Positions 18,420-29,339 of a stretch of DNA of 64,000 bases are shown here, in pieces; position 1 is the stretch's first letter; every line of letters starts with the position of its first letter. A program made the translations under genes and the position numbers. The DNA is taken from positions 4,950,001 to 5,014,000 of the forward strand of contig CP077096.1 of assembly GCA_014268975.2 (NCBI GenBank), read 5' to 3'. This DNA is from Pseudomonas wayambapalatensis (GTDB lineage Bacteria > Pseudomonadota > Gammaproteobacteria > Pseudomonadales > Pseudomonadaceae). A model generated the notes under the pieces. It saw nothing but the letters and a program-made list of their open reading frames with translations, did no database searches and had not been told where the DNA came from.

Positions 18420-18866
18420 ATGTCCACCGTAGAAAAGCAAAAAACCAATCAGACCATGTACGGTGTCGAGCCCTATAAGGAAACCAAGGGTGAAGAGTAC
18501 ATGGGCGAACCCATGCGCAAGCACTTCACCAAGCTGTTGGGTGCATGGAAGCTCGAGCTGATGACCAGTGTCGATCAGACCGTGACCCATATGAAGGACG
18601 AAGCCGCCAACTTCCCGGACCCTGCGGACCGCGCGAGCCAGGAAGAAGAGTTCGCCTTGGAGCTGCGTAACCGCGACCGTGAACGCAAGCTGATCAAGAA
18701 GATCGACAAGACCTTGCAGAAGATCCAGGACGAAGAATACGGCTGGTGCGACTCCTGCGGCATCGAGATTGGCCTGCGCCGACTGGAAGCCCGTCCCACC
18801 GCAGACCTGTGCTTCGACTGCAAGGAAATTGCCGAGAAAAAGGAAAAGACAGTCGGCAAGGGCTGA
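18420..18866 (+). CDS. dksA: RNA polymerase-binding transcription factor DksA
   Basis: Binds the RNA polymerase secondary channel and, with ppGpp, adjusts rRNA and amino-acid promoters. It has 148 residues. The coiled coil spans about 35-108, with the conserved acidic tip DPADRAS at 67-73. The zinc finger has Cys110, Cys113, Cys131 and Cys134. ATG 18420 is preferred over an in-frame upstream ATG because it gives the family N-terminus MSTVEKQK. It ends at a strong terminator and is followed by gluQRS, the usual arrangement. Confidence 0.98.
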   Translation: MSTVEKQKTNQTMYGVEPYKETKGEEYMGEPMRKHFTKLLGAWKLELMTSVDQTVTHMKDEAANFPDPADRASQEEEFALELRNRDRERKLIKKIDKTLQKIQDEEYGWCDSCGIEIGLRRLEARPTADLCFDCKEIAEKKEKTVGKG

Positions 18867-18881
18867 TCCTTCTTCCCTCCG

Positions 18882-18909
18882 AACGGGGCGCATCGAGCGC
18901 CCCGTTTCA
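18882..18909 (+). terminator. Terminator between dksA and gluQRS
   Basis: AACGGGGCGC / GCGCCCCGTT form a 10-bp perfect stem around ATCGA, followed by TTCATTT. It lies 15 bases after the dksA stop and only 20 bases before the gluQRS start, so gluQRS expression probably depends on readthrough. This has been described for the enterobacterial dksA-gluQRS operon. Confidence 0.85.
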
Positions 18910-18929
18910 TTTATATGCCCAGCACATCC

Positions 18930-19817
18930 ATGAACGACTCCCGCTATATCGGGCGATTCGCCCCCACCCCCAGTGGCTTCCTGCATTTCGGCTCGCTGGT
19001 CGCCGCCCTCGCCTCCTGGCTCGATGCCCGCGCCGTCGACGGGCGCTGGCTGCTGCGCATGGAGGACACCGATCCGCCCCGGGAAATGCCCGGCGCCCGT
19101 GACGCCATCCTGCAGACCCTCGAACGCTACGGCCTGGAGTGGGATGGCGAAGTGGTGTTCCAGAGTCAGCGTCATGAGGCCTACGCCACGGTGGTCGATC
19201 GCCTGTTCAGCATGGGCCTGGCCTACGCCTGTACCTGCTCGCGCAAACAACTGGAAGGATATGGCGGCATCTACCCCGGTTTCTGCCGCAACGCTGGCCA
19301 TGCCCGCGAAAATGCCGCCATCCGCATTCGGGTGCCCGAACTGCTCTACCGCTTCAACGACCGTGTGCAGGGGGAATTCCAGCAGCACCTTGGACGCGAG
19401 GTGGGGGATTTCGTCATCCAGCGCCGCGACGGGCTGTATGCCTATCAACTGGCAGTGGTGCTGGACGATTCCTGGCAAGGCGTGACCGACATCGTGCGCG
19501 GCGCCGACCTGCTCGACAACACCCCGCGCCAGCTGTACCTGCAGGAACTGCTGGGGTTCTCGCAGCCGCGCTACCTGCACATTCCGTTGATCGTGCAGCC
19601 GGATGGGCACAAGCTGGGCAAATCGTACCGTTCACCACCGCTGCAGGCGGACCAGGCCACGCCGCTGCTGTTGCGGGCGTTACGAGCCCTGGGGCAGGCG
19701 AGTGATCCGGCGCTGGAAGGTGCCAGTCCGGCCGAGGTGTTGGCGGTGGCGCGCAGGCAGTGGAAACCTGGGGCGATTGCACGGCAGTTGACGGTGCCGG
19801 AGGCGGATCTGCGCTGA
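18930..19817 (+). CDS. gluQ: Glutamyl-Q tRNA(Asp) synthetase
   Basis: A truncated glutamyl-tRNA synthetase paralogue that attaches glutamate to the queuosine base of tRNA-Asp. The 295 residues carry only the catalytic domain. The HIGH-like motif is APTPSGFLHFGS (about 10-21), zinc-binding Cys residues are in CTCSRKQLE and YPGFC, and the KMSKS counterpart is HKLGKS. The anticodon-binding domain of GltX is absent, as expected. ATG 18930 is chosen by the family N-terminus (MNDSRYIGRF); ATG 18915 is possible, and neither has a clear Shine-Dalgarno. Confidence 0.95.
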   Translation: MNDSRYIGRFAPTPSGFLHFGSLVAALASWLDARAVDGRWLLRMEDTDPPREMPGARDAILQTLERYGLEWDGEVVFQSQRHEAYATVVDRLFSMGLAYACTCSRKQLEGYGGIYPGFCRNAGHARENAAIRIRVPELLYRFNDRVQGEFQQHLGREVGDFVIQRRDGLYAYQLAVVLDDSWQGVTDIVRGADLLDNTPRQLYLQELLGFSQPRYLHIPLIVQPDGHKLGKSYRSPPLQADQATPLLLRALRALGQASDPALEGASPAEVLAVARRQWKPGAIARQLTVPEADLR

Positions 19818-19973
19818 CGCGGCCGGCCCTCTCGCGGGGCAAGCTGCGCACATTCAAAACCCCAACGAATTCAAACCCTTGGCGAACACCCCAGAATCCC
19901 GCTAGCATCGCCCCAGCCATTTGCGCCAATAATAAGAAGCTCAAACCCGCAGCGCCCTGCCATCGAGGCCCGC

Positions 19974-20150
19974 ATGTATATCTATCGCTTGGTCCTGCTT
20001 CTGGTCGTGGGGATCTATCTGTTCTCCCCGGCCATCATGGACTGGTGGATCGAACCGACCGGAGCCTGGTACCGCCCGTATCTGCTCTGGCTGATCCTGA
20101 TCGTCGTCACCTTCATCCTGCAGAGCCAACGAGATGCCGATGAGCTTTAG
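19974..20150 (+). CDS. cbrX: Small membrane protein CbrX upstream of cbrA
   Basis: A 58-residue protein with two hydrophobic segments (about 4-22 and 36-50) separated by WWIEPTGAWYRPY. GAGG is 5 bases before the ATG, so it is well positioned for translation. Its last 17 bases overlap the start of cbrA in another frame. In P. putida a small ORF overlapping cbrA, called cbrX, is reported to be co-transcribed and translationally coupled with cbrA. Size, position and overlap match. Any function of the peptide itself beyond coupling is not known to me. Confidence 0.75.
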   Translation: MYIYRLVLLLVVGIYLFSPAIMDWWIEPTGAWYRPYLLWLILIVVTFILQSQRDADEL

Positions 20151-23109
20151 CCTGACCCAGATGATCCTGATCAGCGCCGCCTACCTGCTGGTGCTGTTCG
20201 GCGTGGCCTGGGTCAGCGAACGCGGGTTGATCCCGCGCTCGGTCATCCGCCACCCCCTGACCTACACCCTGTCGCTGGGCGTCTATGCCAGTGCCTGGGC
20301 GTTCTATGGTTCGGTAGGCCTGGCCTACCAGTACGGCTATGGCTTCCTCGCCTGTTACCTGGGTGTGTCCGGGGCCTTCCTGCTGGCGCCGGTGCTGCTC
20401 TACCCGATTCTCAAGATCACCCGCACCTACCAGCTCTCCTCCCTCGCCGACCTACTGGCGTTCCGTTTCCGTAGCACCTGGGCCGGGGCACTGACCACGG
20501 TGATCATGCTGATCGGCGTATTGCCGTTGCTGGCCCTGCAGATCCAGGCGGTGGCCGACTCCATCAGCATCCTGACCGGCGAGCCGGTCAAGGCGCGCGT
20601 GGCCTTCGCCTTCTGCGTGCTGATCATCCTCTTCACCATTTTCTTCGGCTCACGCCATATCGCCACCCGCGAGAAGCACGAAGGCCTTGTGTTCGCCATC
20701 GCCTTCGAGTCGGTGATCAAGCTGCTGGCCCTGGGCGGCATCGGCCTGTACGCCTTGTACGGGGTGTTCGGCGGCCCGCACGAACTGGAAGTCTGGCTGC
20801 TGCAGAACCAGACGGCACTGGCCGCACTGCACACGCCGCTGCAGGAAGGCCCATGGCGCACGTTGCTGCTGGTGTTCTTCGCCTCGGCGATCGTCATGCC
20901 GCACATGTACCACATGGCCTTCACCGAGAACCTCAGCCCGCGCTCGCTGGTCAGCGCCAGCTGGGGCCTGCCGCTGTTCCTGCTGCTGATGAGCCTGGCG
21001 GTGCCGCTGGTGCTGTGGGCAGGCTTGCGCCTGGGCGCAAGCACCAACCCGGAGTACTTCACCCTGGGCCTGGGCATCGCCGCCAACAACGAGGCGCTGG
21101 CCTTGCTCGCCTATGTCGGCGGCCTGTCAGCGGCCAGCGGCCTGATCATCGTCACCACCCTGGCGCTCTCGGGCATGGCCCTCAACCACCTGGTGCTGCC
21201 GCTCTACCAGCCCCCTGCCGAGGGCAACATCTACCGCTGGCTGAAATGGACCCGCCGCGCGTTGATCGTGGCAATCATCACCGCAGGCTTCGTCTTCTAC
21301 CTGACCCAGAATACCCACCAGAGCCTGGCCAACCTGGGCATCGTCGCCTTCGTCGCCACGCTGCAGTTCCTGCCGGGCGTGCTTTCGGTACTGTACTGGC
21401 CAACCGCCAATCGGCGCGGCTTCATCGCCGGCCTGCTGGCCGGTACGCTGGTGTGGATGGTCACCATGCTGCTGCCGCTGCTGGGCAATGTGCAGGGCTT
21501 CTACATTCCGCTGCTGAACATGATCTACGTGCTGGACGACACCAGCTGGCACATGGCGGCCATTGCCTCGTTGGCGGCCAACGTGCTGCTGTTCACCCTG
21601 ATCTCGCTGTTCACCAACGCCAGCAGCGAGGAGGTCAGCGCCGCCGAGGCCTGCGCAGTCGACAATGTGCGCCGCCCGCAACGCCGTGAACTGCATGCGG
21701 CCTCCCCCCAGGAATTCGCCACCCAACTGGCCAAGCCACTTGGCGCCAAGGCCGCGCAGAAAGAAGTCGAGCAGGCCCTGCGCGACCTCTACCTGCCCTT
21801 CGACGAACGCCGCCCCTACGCCCTGCGGCGCCTGCGTGACCGCATCGAGGCCAACCTCTCGGGGCTGATGGGTCCCAGCGTAGCCCAGGACATGGTCGAG
21901 ACCTTCCTGCCCTACAAGTCAGGTAACGAGAACTACGTCACCGAAGACATCCACTTCATCGAAAGCCGTCTCGAGGACTACCACTCGCGCCTGACCGGCC
22001 TTGCCGCCGAGCTCGATGCGCTGCGCCGCTACCACCGTCAAACGCTGCAGGAACTGCCCATGGGCGTCTGCTCGCTGGCCAAGGACCAGGAAATCCTGAT
22101 GTGGAACCGAGCCATGGAGGAGCTGACCGGCATCGCCGCCAAGCACGTGGTCGGTTCGCGCCTAGTGACCATCGCCGAACCTTGGCGCGGGTTGCTGCAA
22201 GGCTTCATCGACCTTCCCGACGAGCACCTGCACAAGCAACGCCTGGCCCTCGACGGCCAGCCGCGCTGGCTCAACCTGCACAAGGCGGCCATCGACGAGC
22301 CGCTGGCCCCGGGCAACAGCGGCCTGGTGCTGCTGGTCGAAGACCTCACCGAGACCCAGGCCCTCGAAGAAAAGCTGGTGCACTCCGAGCGCTTGGCCAG
22401 CATCGGCCGCCTGGCTGCAGGCGTGGCCCACGAGATCGGCAACCCGATCACCGGCATCGCTTGCCTGGCGCAGAACCTGCGCGAGGAACGCGAAGGCGAC
22501 GGCGAGATCATCGAGCTGTCGAGCCAGATCCTCGAACAGACCAAGCGCGTCTCGCGCATCGTCCAGTCGCTGATGAGCTTCGCCCACGCCGGCGGCAGCC
22601 ACCAGAATACCGAAGAGCCCGTGTCGCTGGCCGAGGTGGCGCAGGATGCCATCGGTCTGCTGGCGTTGAACCGGCGCAATTTCGAAGTACAGTTCTTCAA
22701 CCTTTGTGACCCGGACCACTGGGCCGAGGGTGACCCGCAGCGCCTGGCCCAGGTGCTGATCAATCTGCTGTCCAACGCCCGCGACGCCTCGCCACCTGGC
22801 AGCGCCGTGCGTGTGCGCAGCGAAGCGAGCGAGCACACCGTCGACCTGATCGTCGAAGACGAGGGCAGCGGTATTCCGAAGAACATCATGGATCGCCTGT
22901 TCGAGCCCTTCTTCACCACCAAGGATCCGGGCGAGGGAACCGGACTGGGGCTCGCTCTGGTCTATTCCATCGTGGAAGAGCATTATGGGCAAATCACCAT
23001 CGACAGCCCGGCCGATCTCGATCGGCAACGTGGCACACGGATCCGCGTGACCCTGCCCCGGCATGTCGTAGCGACGTCCCCTGAAATTCGAGACCGTCGA
23101 GAGAATTGA
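20134..23109 (+). CDS. cbrA: Sensor histidine kinase CbrA (SLC5 transporter-fused)
   Basis: Membrane sensor of the CbrAB system, which controls use of poor carbon sources, amino-acid catabolism (histidine in particular) and, through CrcZ, catabolite repression. The 991-residue protein starts with an SLC5/sodium-solute-symporter-like region of about 12-13 helices (about 1-510). A STAC-like linker, a PAS domain (about 625-740), a HisKA domain with phospho-acceptor His766 in [11 protein letters not shown], and a HATPase_c domain with [11 protein letters not shown] (about 936) follow. Two ATGs (20134, 20140) are possible; both lie inside the end of cbrX. cbrB follows after 4 bases. Confidence 0.96.
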   Translation: MPMSFSLTQMILISAAYLLVLFGVAWVSERGLIPRSVIRHPLTYTLSLGVYASAWAFYGSVGLAYQYGYGFLACYLGVSGAFLLAPVLLYPILKITRTYQLSSLADLLAFRFRSTWAGALTTVIMLIGVLPLLALQIQAVADSISILTGEPVKARVAFAFCVLIILFTIFFGSRHIATREKHEGLVFAIAFESVIKLLALGGIGLYALYGVFGGPHELEVWLLQNQTALAALHTPLQEGPWRTLLLVFFASAIVMPHMYHMAFTENLSPRSLVSASWGLPLFLLLMSLAVPLVLWAGLRLGASTNPEYFTLGLGIAANNEALALLAYVGGLSAASGLIIVTTLALSGMALNHLVLPLYQPPAEGNIYRWLKWTRRALIVAIITAGFVFYLTQNTHQSLANLGIVAFVATLQFLPGVLSVLYWPTANRRGFIAGLLAGTLVWMVTMLLPLLGNVQGFYIPLLNMIYVLDDTSWHMAAIASLAANVLLFTLISLFTNASSEEVSAAEACAVDNVRRPQRRELHAASPQEFATQLAKPLGAKAAQKEVEQALRDLYLPFDERRPYALRRLRDRIEANLSGLMGPSVAQDMVETFLPYKSGNENYVTEDIHFIESRLEDYHSRLTGLAAELDALRRYHRQTLQELPMGVCSLAKDQEILMWNRAMEELTGIAAKHVVGSRLVTIAEPWRGLLQGFIDLPDEHLHKQRLALDGQPRWLNLHKAAIDEPLAPGNSGLVLLVEDLTETQALEEKLVHSERLASIGRLAAGVAHEIGNPITGIACLAQNLREEREGDGEIIELSSQILEQTKRVSRIVQSLMSFAHAGGSHQNTEEPVSLAEVAQDAIGLLALNRRNFEVQFFNLCDPDHWAEGDPQRLAQVLINLLSNARDASPPGSAVRVRSEASEHTVDLIVEDEGSGIPKNIMDRLFEPFFTTKDPGEGTGLGLALVYSIVEEHYGQITIDSPADLDRQRGTRIRVTLPRHVVATSPEIRDRREN

Positions 23110-23113
23110 ATCA

Positions 23114-24565
<1,452 letters not shown>

Positions 24566-24582
24566 TACGTCCATAGCTCTAC

Positions 24583-24607
24583 AGCGCCGACCCTGGGTCG
24601 GCGCTTT
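24583..24607 (+). terminator. Intrinsic terminator after cbrB
   Basis: AGCGCCGAC / GTCGGCGCT form a 9-bp stem with a 5-base loop, ending in TTT. It separates cbrB from the crcZ control region. Confidence 0.8.
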
Positions 24608-24660
24608 GCGTTCAGGGGCTTGCCCACGGTGAGCCCTACCACACCCCGCCCCTTCAGCAG

Positions 24661-24781
24661 GTAACACCCGGTTACCGTGAAAAATCTGTTACCTCAACCG
24701 TCCGCGACGTAACAAATCGAGGCATACGGTAACGAAATTTCTACATTTCCCCGCCTTGCGCGCGGCCCAAAAATCCGTAAC
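24661..24781 (+). promoter_or_regulatory. Cluster of GTAAC/GTTAC half-sites, probable CbrB enhancer region
   Basis: Six copies of GTAAC or its complement GTTAC occur here: 24661, 24671, 24688, 24709, 24729 and 24777. The pair TGTTAC (24687-24692) and GTAACA (24709-24714) is a perfect inverted repeat separated by 16 bases, the kind of palindrome reported for CbrB. They lie 30-150 bases upstream of the sigma-54 promoter of crcZ, the normal distance for an enhancer-binding protein. Confidence 0.75.
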
Positions 24782-24809
24782 CCATTGATTTAATTGGGTT
24801 TGCGAAAGT

Positions 24810-24824
24810 TGGCACGCCACCTGC
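24810..24824 (+). promoter_or_regulatory. Sigma-54 promoter of crcZ
   Basis: TGGCACGCCACCTGC carries the invariant GG (24811-24812) and GC (24823-24824) with exactly ten bases between, matching the -24/-12 sigma-54 consensus. It predicts a start near 24835. Confidence 0.9.
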
Positions 24825-24834
24825 TATATCTTTC

Positions 24835-25206
24835 GTACAAGAACAATAACAAGCACTGCTACTCAGAATAAGAACAAGACGAAACGGCTCACGCATAACA
24901 AGAACAAGACGGCGGAGGCGCAGCTAACTGATTCTTTTGGAGAGGAGTTGTGTTTGGGGCTTGCCCCACAACCAGGCAGAGAACAACAAAAACTGCACTA
25001 AAGCAGCGCCTGAACTGGTTGGATCGATTGATCAGCATAGCATCAGCGACCAAAGCAATCCGTTTGCTCTTCACCCCTGAATTTGGGGTCGTCCACACGC
25101 TTCAAGCTGTGTGGACAGGGCACTCAACAAAAACAAGAAGCCCGACAAAAAAACAATAAGAGCACGCAACGACTTGATGGGGAGCCTAGGCTCCCCATGT
25201 CGTTTC
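24835..25206 (+). ncRNA. crcZ: CrcZ small RNA (Crc/Hfq antagonist)
   Basis: Regulatory RNA of about 370 nucleotides that sequesters Hfq-Crc and so relieves catabolite repression. Evidence: it is downstream of cbrB behind a sigma-54 promoter, and it contains six A-rich CA motifs (AAnAAnAA type) at 24839-24852, 24867-24878, 24897-24908, 24980-24993, 25126-25140 and 25145-25160. It ends in a hairpin (ATGGGGAGCC / GGCTCCCCAT at 25177-25198, extended by ACGAC / GTCGT). The motif number and length match P. putida CrcZ. Open frames inside it are not coding. Confidence 0.95.
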
Positions 25207-25328
25207 TCCCCGCCTTAATCGCCTTTCGGCACCGCCTACACCATTCCGCCAGTAAATGCTAGAATCCCCCGCCATCATGCGGCCATTCTCCTAGTCTTGG
25301 CCGAACATTCCTTCAAACAGTGCATCCC

Positions 25329-26717
25329 ATGCTGAAGAAGCTGTTCCAGTCGTTCCGTCCTCCCATCCGTGGTCAACACCACAGGCGCACCACGCCTGAA
25401 GTGATCAACAAGAGCCAGCACTCGCTGCAGCGCAGCCAGTTCAGCCGCCACGCCGTGAGCATCGTCGAGCGCCTGCAGGGCGCCGGCTACCAGGCCTACC
25501 TGGTCGGCGGCTGCGTGCGCGACCTCCTGCTGGGCATCACCCCCAAGGACTTCGATGTCGCCACCAGCGCCACGCCCGAACAGGTGCGTGCCGAATTCCG
25601 CAATGCCAGGATCATTGGCCGGCGCTTCAAGCTGGTCCACATCCATTTCGGCCGCGAAATCATCGAAGTCGCCACCTTCCGCGCTCATCACAGCGAAGAT
25701 GACCAGGGTGACAGCCACCGTTCGTCGCACAACGCCAGCGGGCGAATCCTGCGTGACAACGTCTACGGCACCCTCGAAGACGATGCCCAGCGTCGCGACT
25801 TCACCATCAACGCCCTGTACTACGACCCGGTCAGCGAGCGCGTCCTGGACTATGCCAATGGCGTCCACGATATCCGCAATCGCCTGCTGCGCCTGATCGG
25901 CGATCCGACCCACCGTTACCAGGAAGACCCGGTGCGCATGCTGCGCGCGGTGCGTTTCGCCGCCAAGCTCGACTTCGGCATCGAGAAGCACACCGTCCAG
26001 CCTATCCGCGAACTGGCCAAGCTGCTGCGCGAAATCCCGCCGGCGCGCCTGTTCGAGGAAGTGCTCAAGCTGTTCCTGTCCGGCCAGGGGGCGATCGCCT
26101 TCGAAATGCTGGTCGACCTCGAGTTGTTCGAACCCCTGTTCCCGGCCAGCGCCCACGCCCTGGATGAACGCCCGAACTACACCCACACCCTGATCAGCCA
26201 GGCGCTGGCCAACACCGACCTGCGCGTCAAGCAGGGCAAACCGGTGACCCCGGCCTTCCTGTTCGCCGCGCTGCTGTGGCCTGCCCTGCCAGCACGTGCC
26301 CTGTACCTGCAAAGCCAGGGCGTGCCGCCGATCCCGGCAATGAACGAAGCCGCCCACGACCTGATCGCCGAACAGTGCCAGCGCATTGCTATTCCCAAGC
26401 GCTTCACCCTGCCGATCCGCGAGATCTGGGACATGCAGGAGCGCCTGCCACGGCGCAGCGGCAAACGCGCCGACATGCTCCTGGACAACCCGCGCTTCCG
26501 CGCCGGCTACGACTTCCTGCTGCTGCGCGAAAGTGCCGGTGAGGAAACCGACGATCTCGGCCAGTGGTGGACCGACTACCAGGACGCCCACGACAGCGAA
26601 CGCCGCGACATGATCCGCGAGCTGGGCAGCCGTGACGAAGGTTCGGGGCCGGCCCCGCGCAAACGCAAGCGCAGCAATAGCAAGCGCAAGGCCGGTGGCG
26701 ACGAGGCCTTCGACTGA
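25329..26717 (+). CDS. pcnB: Poly(A) polymerase I
   Basis: Adds A tails to RNA 3' ends and so promotes RNA decay. The protein is 462 residues from ATG 25329; a GTG three codons upstream is the alternative. The class II nucleotidyltransferase head has GGCVRD (60-65) and the metal-binding DFDVAT (74-79), followed by the RRDFTINAL RNA-binding signature (about 155). The C-terminus is strongly basic (RKRKRSNSKRK), as in PcnB, and unlike tRNA nucleotidyltransferase. folK follows after two bases, so the two are co-transcribed, a common proteobacterial pair. Confidence 0.95.
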   Translation: MLKKLFQSFRPPIRGQHHRRTTPEVINKSQHSLQRSQFSRHAVSIVERLQGAGYQAYLVGGCVRDLLLGITPKDFDVATSATPEQVRAEFRNARIIGRRFKLVHIHFGREIIEVATFRAHHSEDDQGDSHRSSHNASGRILRDNVYGTLEDDAQRRDFTINALYYDPVSERVLDYANGVHDIRNRLLRLIGDPTHRYQEDPVRMLRAVRFAAKLDFGIEKHTVQPIRELAKLLREIPPARLFEEVLKLFLSGQGAIAFEMLVDLELFEPLFPASAHALDERPNYTHTLISQALANTDLRVKQGKPVTPAFLFAALLWPALPARALYLQSQGVPPIPAMNEAAHDLIAEQCQRIAIPKRFTLPIREIWDMQERLPRRSGKRADMLLDNPRFRAGYDFLLLRESAGEETDDLGQWWTDYQDAHDSERRDMIRELGSRDEGSGPAPRKRKRSNSKRKAGGDEAFD

Positions 26718-26719
26718 GC

Positions 26720-27199
26720 ATGCCGGTACGCGCCTATATTGGCCTGGGCAGCAACCTGGACGCCCCCGCCGAGCAACTGCGCAGCGCCCTCCAGGCGCTG
26801 GACCAGATCGCCGGGACGCACCTGGTGGCCGCTTCGGCGTTGTACACCAGTGACTCCCTGCTGCCCGGCCAGCCTCGCTACACCAATGCGGTCGCAGCGC
26901 TCGACACCGAGCTGGCGCCGCTGGCGCTGCTCGATGCCCTGCAAGGCATCGAGAACGATCAGGGCCGGGTGCGCAAGGAGCGCTGGGGCCCGCGTACACT
27001 CGACCTGGATGTGCTGCTGTTCGGCGACCAGGTCATCGATGTGCCACGTCTGAAAGTGCCGCATTACCACCTGCATGCCCGTCCCTTCGTGCTTTATCCG
27101 CTGGCCGAGCTGGTCCCTGAAGACTTCCATCTGGCCGATGGCCGCAGCCTCGCGCAACTGCTCCAGGACTGCCCGTTCGTCGGGCTGGAACGCTTGTAA
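26720..27199 (+). CDS. folK: 6-hydroxymethyl-7,8-dihydropterin pyrophosphokinase
   Basis: Transfers pyrophosphate from ATP to hydroxymethyl-dihydropterin, giving the substrate that FolP (also in this window, 49.5 kb) joins to p-aminobenzoate. It has 159 residues. The HPPK signature is RWGPRTLDLDVLL at 88-100, with the two metal-binding aspartates in LDLD. The GLGSNL start motif is at 8-13. It is directly behind pcnB. Confidence 0.97.
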   Translation: MPVRAYIGLGSNLDAPAEQLRSALQALDQIAGTHLVAASALYTSDSLLPGQPRYTNAVAALDTELAPLALLDALQGIENDQGRVRKERWGPRTLDLDVLLFGDQVIDVPRLKVPHYHLHARPFVLYPLAELVPEDFHLADGRSLAQLLQDCPFVGLERL

Positions 27200-27219
27200 T
27201 CCGGGCGTTTCAGCCATCG

Positions 27220-27258
27220 GTAACGCCAGTAACACCCTGAGCGTAACAATGCGGTAAC
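27220..27258. promoter_or_regulatory. Four GTAAC repeats upstream of panB
   Basis: GTAAC occurs at 27220, 27229, 27243 and 27254 in the same orientation in the folK-panB gap. The same pentamer forms the half-sites in the crcZ enhancer of this window. A TTGACT at 27266 may be a -35 element. No other gene or strong signal is seen in the 251-base gap. Confidence 0.35.
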
Positions 27259-27450
27259 AGGGTCATTGACTTCCCCCCCATCGCTCACGACTATAGGCGT
27301 CCCGCGGCGCCCGTATGCCGCATCACACCCATTTAGGCCCGGACAGCCCTGTGACCCGAACATCACGCACGATGATGTGCCGCTCCGGAAGATGAATACA
27401 CGCGTTGTACGCAGTCGTTTTTCACAGCGCCTGAACGAGGATTTCGCTAC

Positions 27451-28251
27451 ATGCCTGAAGTAACCCTGACCACCCTGCATGGCCTGAAGGCCAAGGGTGA
27501 GAAAATCACCATGCTGACCTGCTACGACGCCACCTTCGCCAAGGCCGCCAGCCAGGCCGGCGTCGAGGTGCTGCTGGTTGGCGATTCGCTCGGCATGGTC
27601 CTGCAGGGCCATGACAGCACCCTGCCCGTCACCACCGACGACATGGCCTACCACACCGCCTGCGTCAAACGCGGCAACGACGGTGCACTGATCCTGGCCG
27701 ACCTGCCCTTCATGGCCCATGCCACGCTCGAGCAGTCGTTCGTCAACTGCGCCAAGCTGATGCGCGCCGGTGCGCACATGATCAAGGTCGAGGGCGCAGC
27801 CTGGTTGGCCGAGACCATCCGCCTGCTGGCCGACCGCGGCGTGCCGGTGTGCGCGCACATGGGCCTGACCCCGCAGACCGTCAACGTGCTCGGTGGCTAC
27901 AAGGTCCAGGGTCGCCAGGAAGCCCAGGCGCAACAGATGCGCGCCGATGCCATCGCCCTCGAGCAGGCTGGCGCCGCCATGCTGCTGCTCGAATGCGTGC
28001 CCAGCGAGCTGGCCACGGAGATTTCCCAGGCGGTGAGCATTCCAGTGATCGGTATCGGTGCCGGCAGTGGTACCGATGGCCAGGTACTGGTGCTGCACGA
28101 CATGCTGGGCTTGTCCCTCAGCGGCCGCGTACCGAAGTTCGTGAAGAACTTCATGGCCGGCCAGCCCGATATCCAGAGCGCCCTGGCGGCCTACGTCAAG
28201 CAGGTCAAAGATGTGAGCTTCCCGGCCCCCGAACACGGGTTCAGCGCATGA
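27451..28251 (+). CDS. panB: 3-methyl-2-oxobutanoate hydroxymethyltransferase
   Basis: First step of pantothenate synthesis: adds a hydroxymethyl group from methylene-tetrahydrofolate to 2-ketoisovalerate to give ketopantoate. It has 266 residues with the Mg-binding GDSLGMV (44-50) and the catalytic region [11 protein letters not shown] (about 175-185). GAGGA lies 9 bases upstream of the ATG. The stop overlaps the panC start as ATGA. Its substrates tie it to ilvC and folate genes elsewhere in the window. Confidence 0.97.
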   Translation: MPEVTLTTLHGLKAKGEKITMLTCYDATFAKAASQAGVEVLLVGDSLGMVLQGHDSTLPVTTDDMAYHTACVKRGNDGALILADLPFMAHATLEQSFVNCAKLMRAGAHMIKVEGAAWLAETIRLLADRGVPVCAHMGLTPQTVNVLGGYKVQGRQEAQAQQMRADAIALEQAGAAMLLLECVPSELATEISQAVSIPVIGIGAGSGTDGQVLVLHDMLGLSLSGRVPKFVKNFMAGQPDIQSALAAYVKQVKDVSFPAPEHGFSA

Positions 28252-29111
28252 ATACCGTCAAGACTGTCCGCGAACTGCGCGCCGCCGTGGCACGCGCCCG
28301 GGGCGAAGGCAAGCGTATCGCCTTCGTCCCGACCATGGGCAACCTGCACAGCGGCCACGCCGCCCTGGTGACCAAGGCCGCCCAGCGCGCCGACTTCGTG
28401 GTTGCCAGCATCTTCGTCAACCCGCTGCAGTTCGGCGCAGGCGAAGACCTCGACAAATACCCACGCACCCTCGCTGCCGATCAGGAAACCCTGTTGCAGG
28501 CCGGTTGCCATCTGCTGTTCGCGCCTACTGTCGAAGAGATGTACCCCGACGGCATGACCGTGCAGACCCGGGTGAGCGTGCCGCAACTGTCCGAAGGCCT
28601 GTGCGGCGCCAGCCGCCCCGGGCACTTCGAGGGTGTGGCGACGGTGGTCAGCAAGCTGTTCAACATGGTCCAGCCGGATCTGGCCGTGTTCGGCGAAAAG
28701 GACTACCAGCAGCTGGCGGTCATCCGCGCCATGGTGCGAGACCTGAACATGCCGATCCAGATCATCGGCGAGCCGACCGTGCGGGCTGAGGATGGGTTGG
28801 CGCTGTCGTCGCGCAACGGTTATCTGAGCGCTGAACAACGCGCTGCGGCACCGATGCTATACAAAGTGCTGAGCCTGTTGGCCGAGGCGGTCCGGCGTGG
28901 TCAGCGCGATTATCTGACGCTGCTGGCTGAAGGCCAGGCGCAGCTGACAGCCGCCGGGTTCCGCCCGGACTACCTGGAAGTGCGTCATGCCGTCAGCCTG
29001 AAACCGGCGCAAGCCGACGATCGTGACCTGGTGATCCTGGGGGCGGCGTATCTGGGTAGCACTCGGCTGATCGACAACCTGTACTTGCACCTGGACGAAA
29101 AGACCGCCTGA
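28248..29111 (+). CDS. panC: Pantothenate synthetase
   Basis: Joins pantoate and beta-alanine with ATP to form pantothenate. 287 residues. The nucleotidyl-transferase motif [10 protein letters not shown] is at 28-37 and the KMSKS-like [10 protein letters not shown] at about 183-192. Starts within the panB stop (ATGA), so the two are coupled. Many pseudomonads carry panD, which makes beta-alanine, immediately after panC. Here the next gene is pgi and no panD is present. Confidence 0.97.
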   Translation: MNTVKTVRELRAAVARARGEGKRIAFVPTMGNLHSGHAALVTKAAQRADFVVASIFVNPLQFGAGEDLDKYPRTLAADQETLLQAGCHLLFAPTVEEMYPDGMTVQTRVSVPQLSEGLCGASRPGHFEGVATVVSKLFNMVQPDLAVFGEKDYQQLAVIRAMVRDLNMPIQIIGEPTVRAEDGLALSSRNGYLSAEQRAAAPMLYKVLSLLAEAVRRGQRDYLTLLAEGQAQLTAAGFRPDYLEVRHAVSLKPAQADDRDLVILGAAYLGSTRLIDNLYLHLDEKTA

Positions 29112-29126
29112 TCGCGGCGCCCCCGC

Positions 29127-29187
29127 AGGTACAGCGCCGCCACTGAATACGGCGTTGTACCTGTGGGAGCGGGCTCGTCCCGCGATT
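29127..29187. repeat. Hairpin plus REP element between panC and pgi
   Basis: AGGTACAGCGCCG and CGGCGTTGTACCT (29127-29139, 29150-29162) form a 13-bp stem with one G-U-type pair. A putida-type REP, TGTGGGAGCGGGCTCGTCCC, begins at 29162. They fill the 228-base gap where panD sits in some relatives. Confidence 0.7.
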
Positions 29188-29339
29188 AGGCCAGCACTGA
29201 CAACCCCACGCAAATATTTCACGCCCCGCCCGCCCGCCCCATTCCCGCCGACCGGCCAATGCCTATAATGGGCCTCTGCTGCAACTGGCAAAGCCTGCCA
29301 GTGTCAAAGCCTGACCATGCCCGAAGGAAACCATCCGCA

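Noticed and set aside
24950-25159. Open frames of 69 codons on both strands in the cbrB-pcnB gap.
   Set aside because: They lie within CrcZ, a known noncoding RNA with CA motifs, and have no protein-like features.
27392-27463. A 23-codon frame ([18 protein letters not shown]...) overlapping the panB start, suggesting a coupled upstream ORF like cbrX.
   Set aside because: The only purine-rich stretch abuts the ATG with no spacing, and the panB ATG has its own GAGGA, so coupling is not needed.
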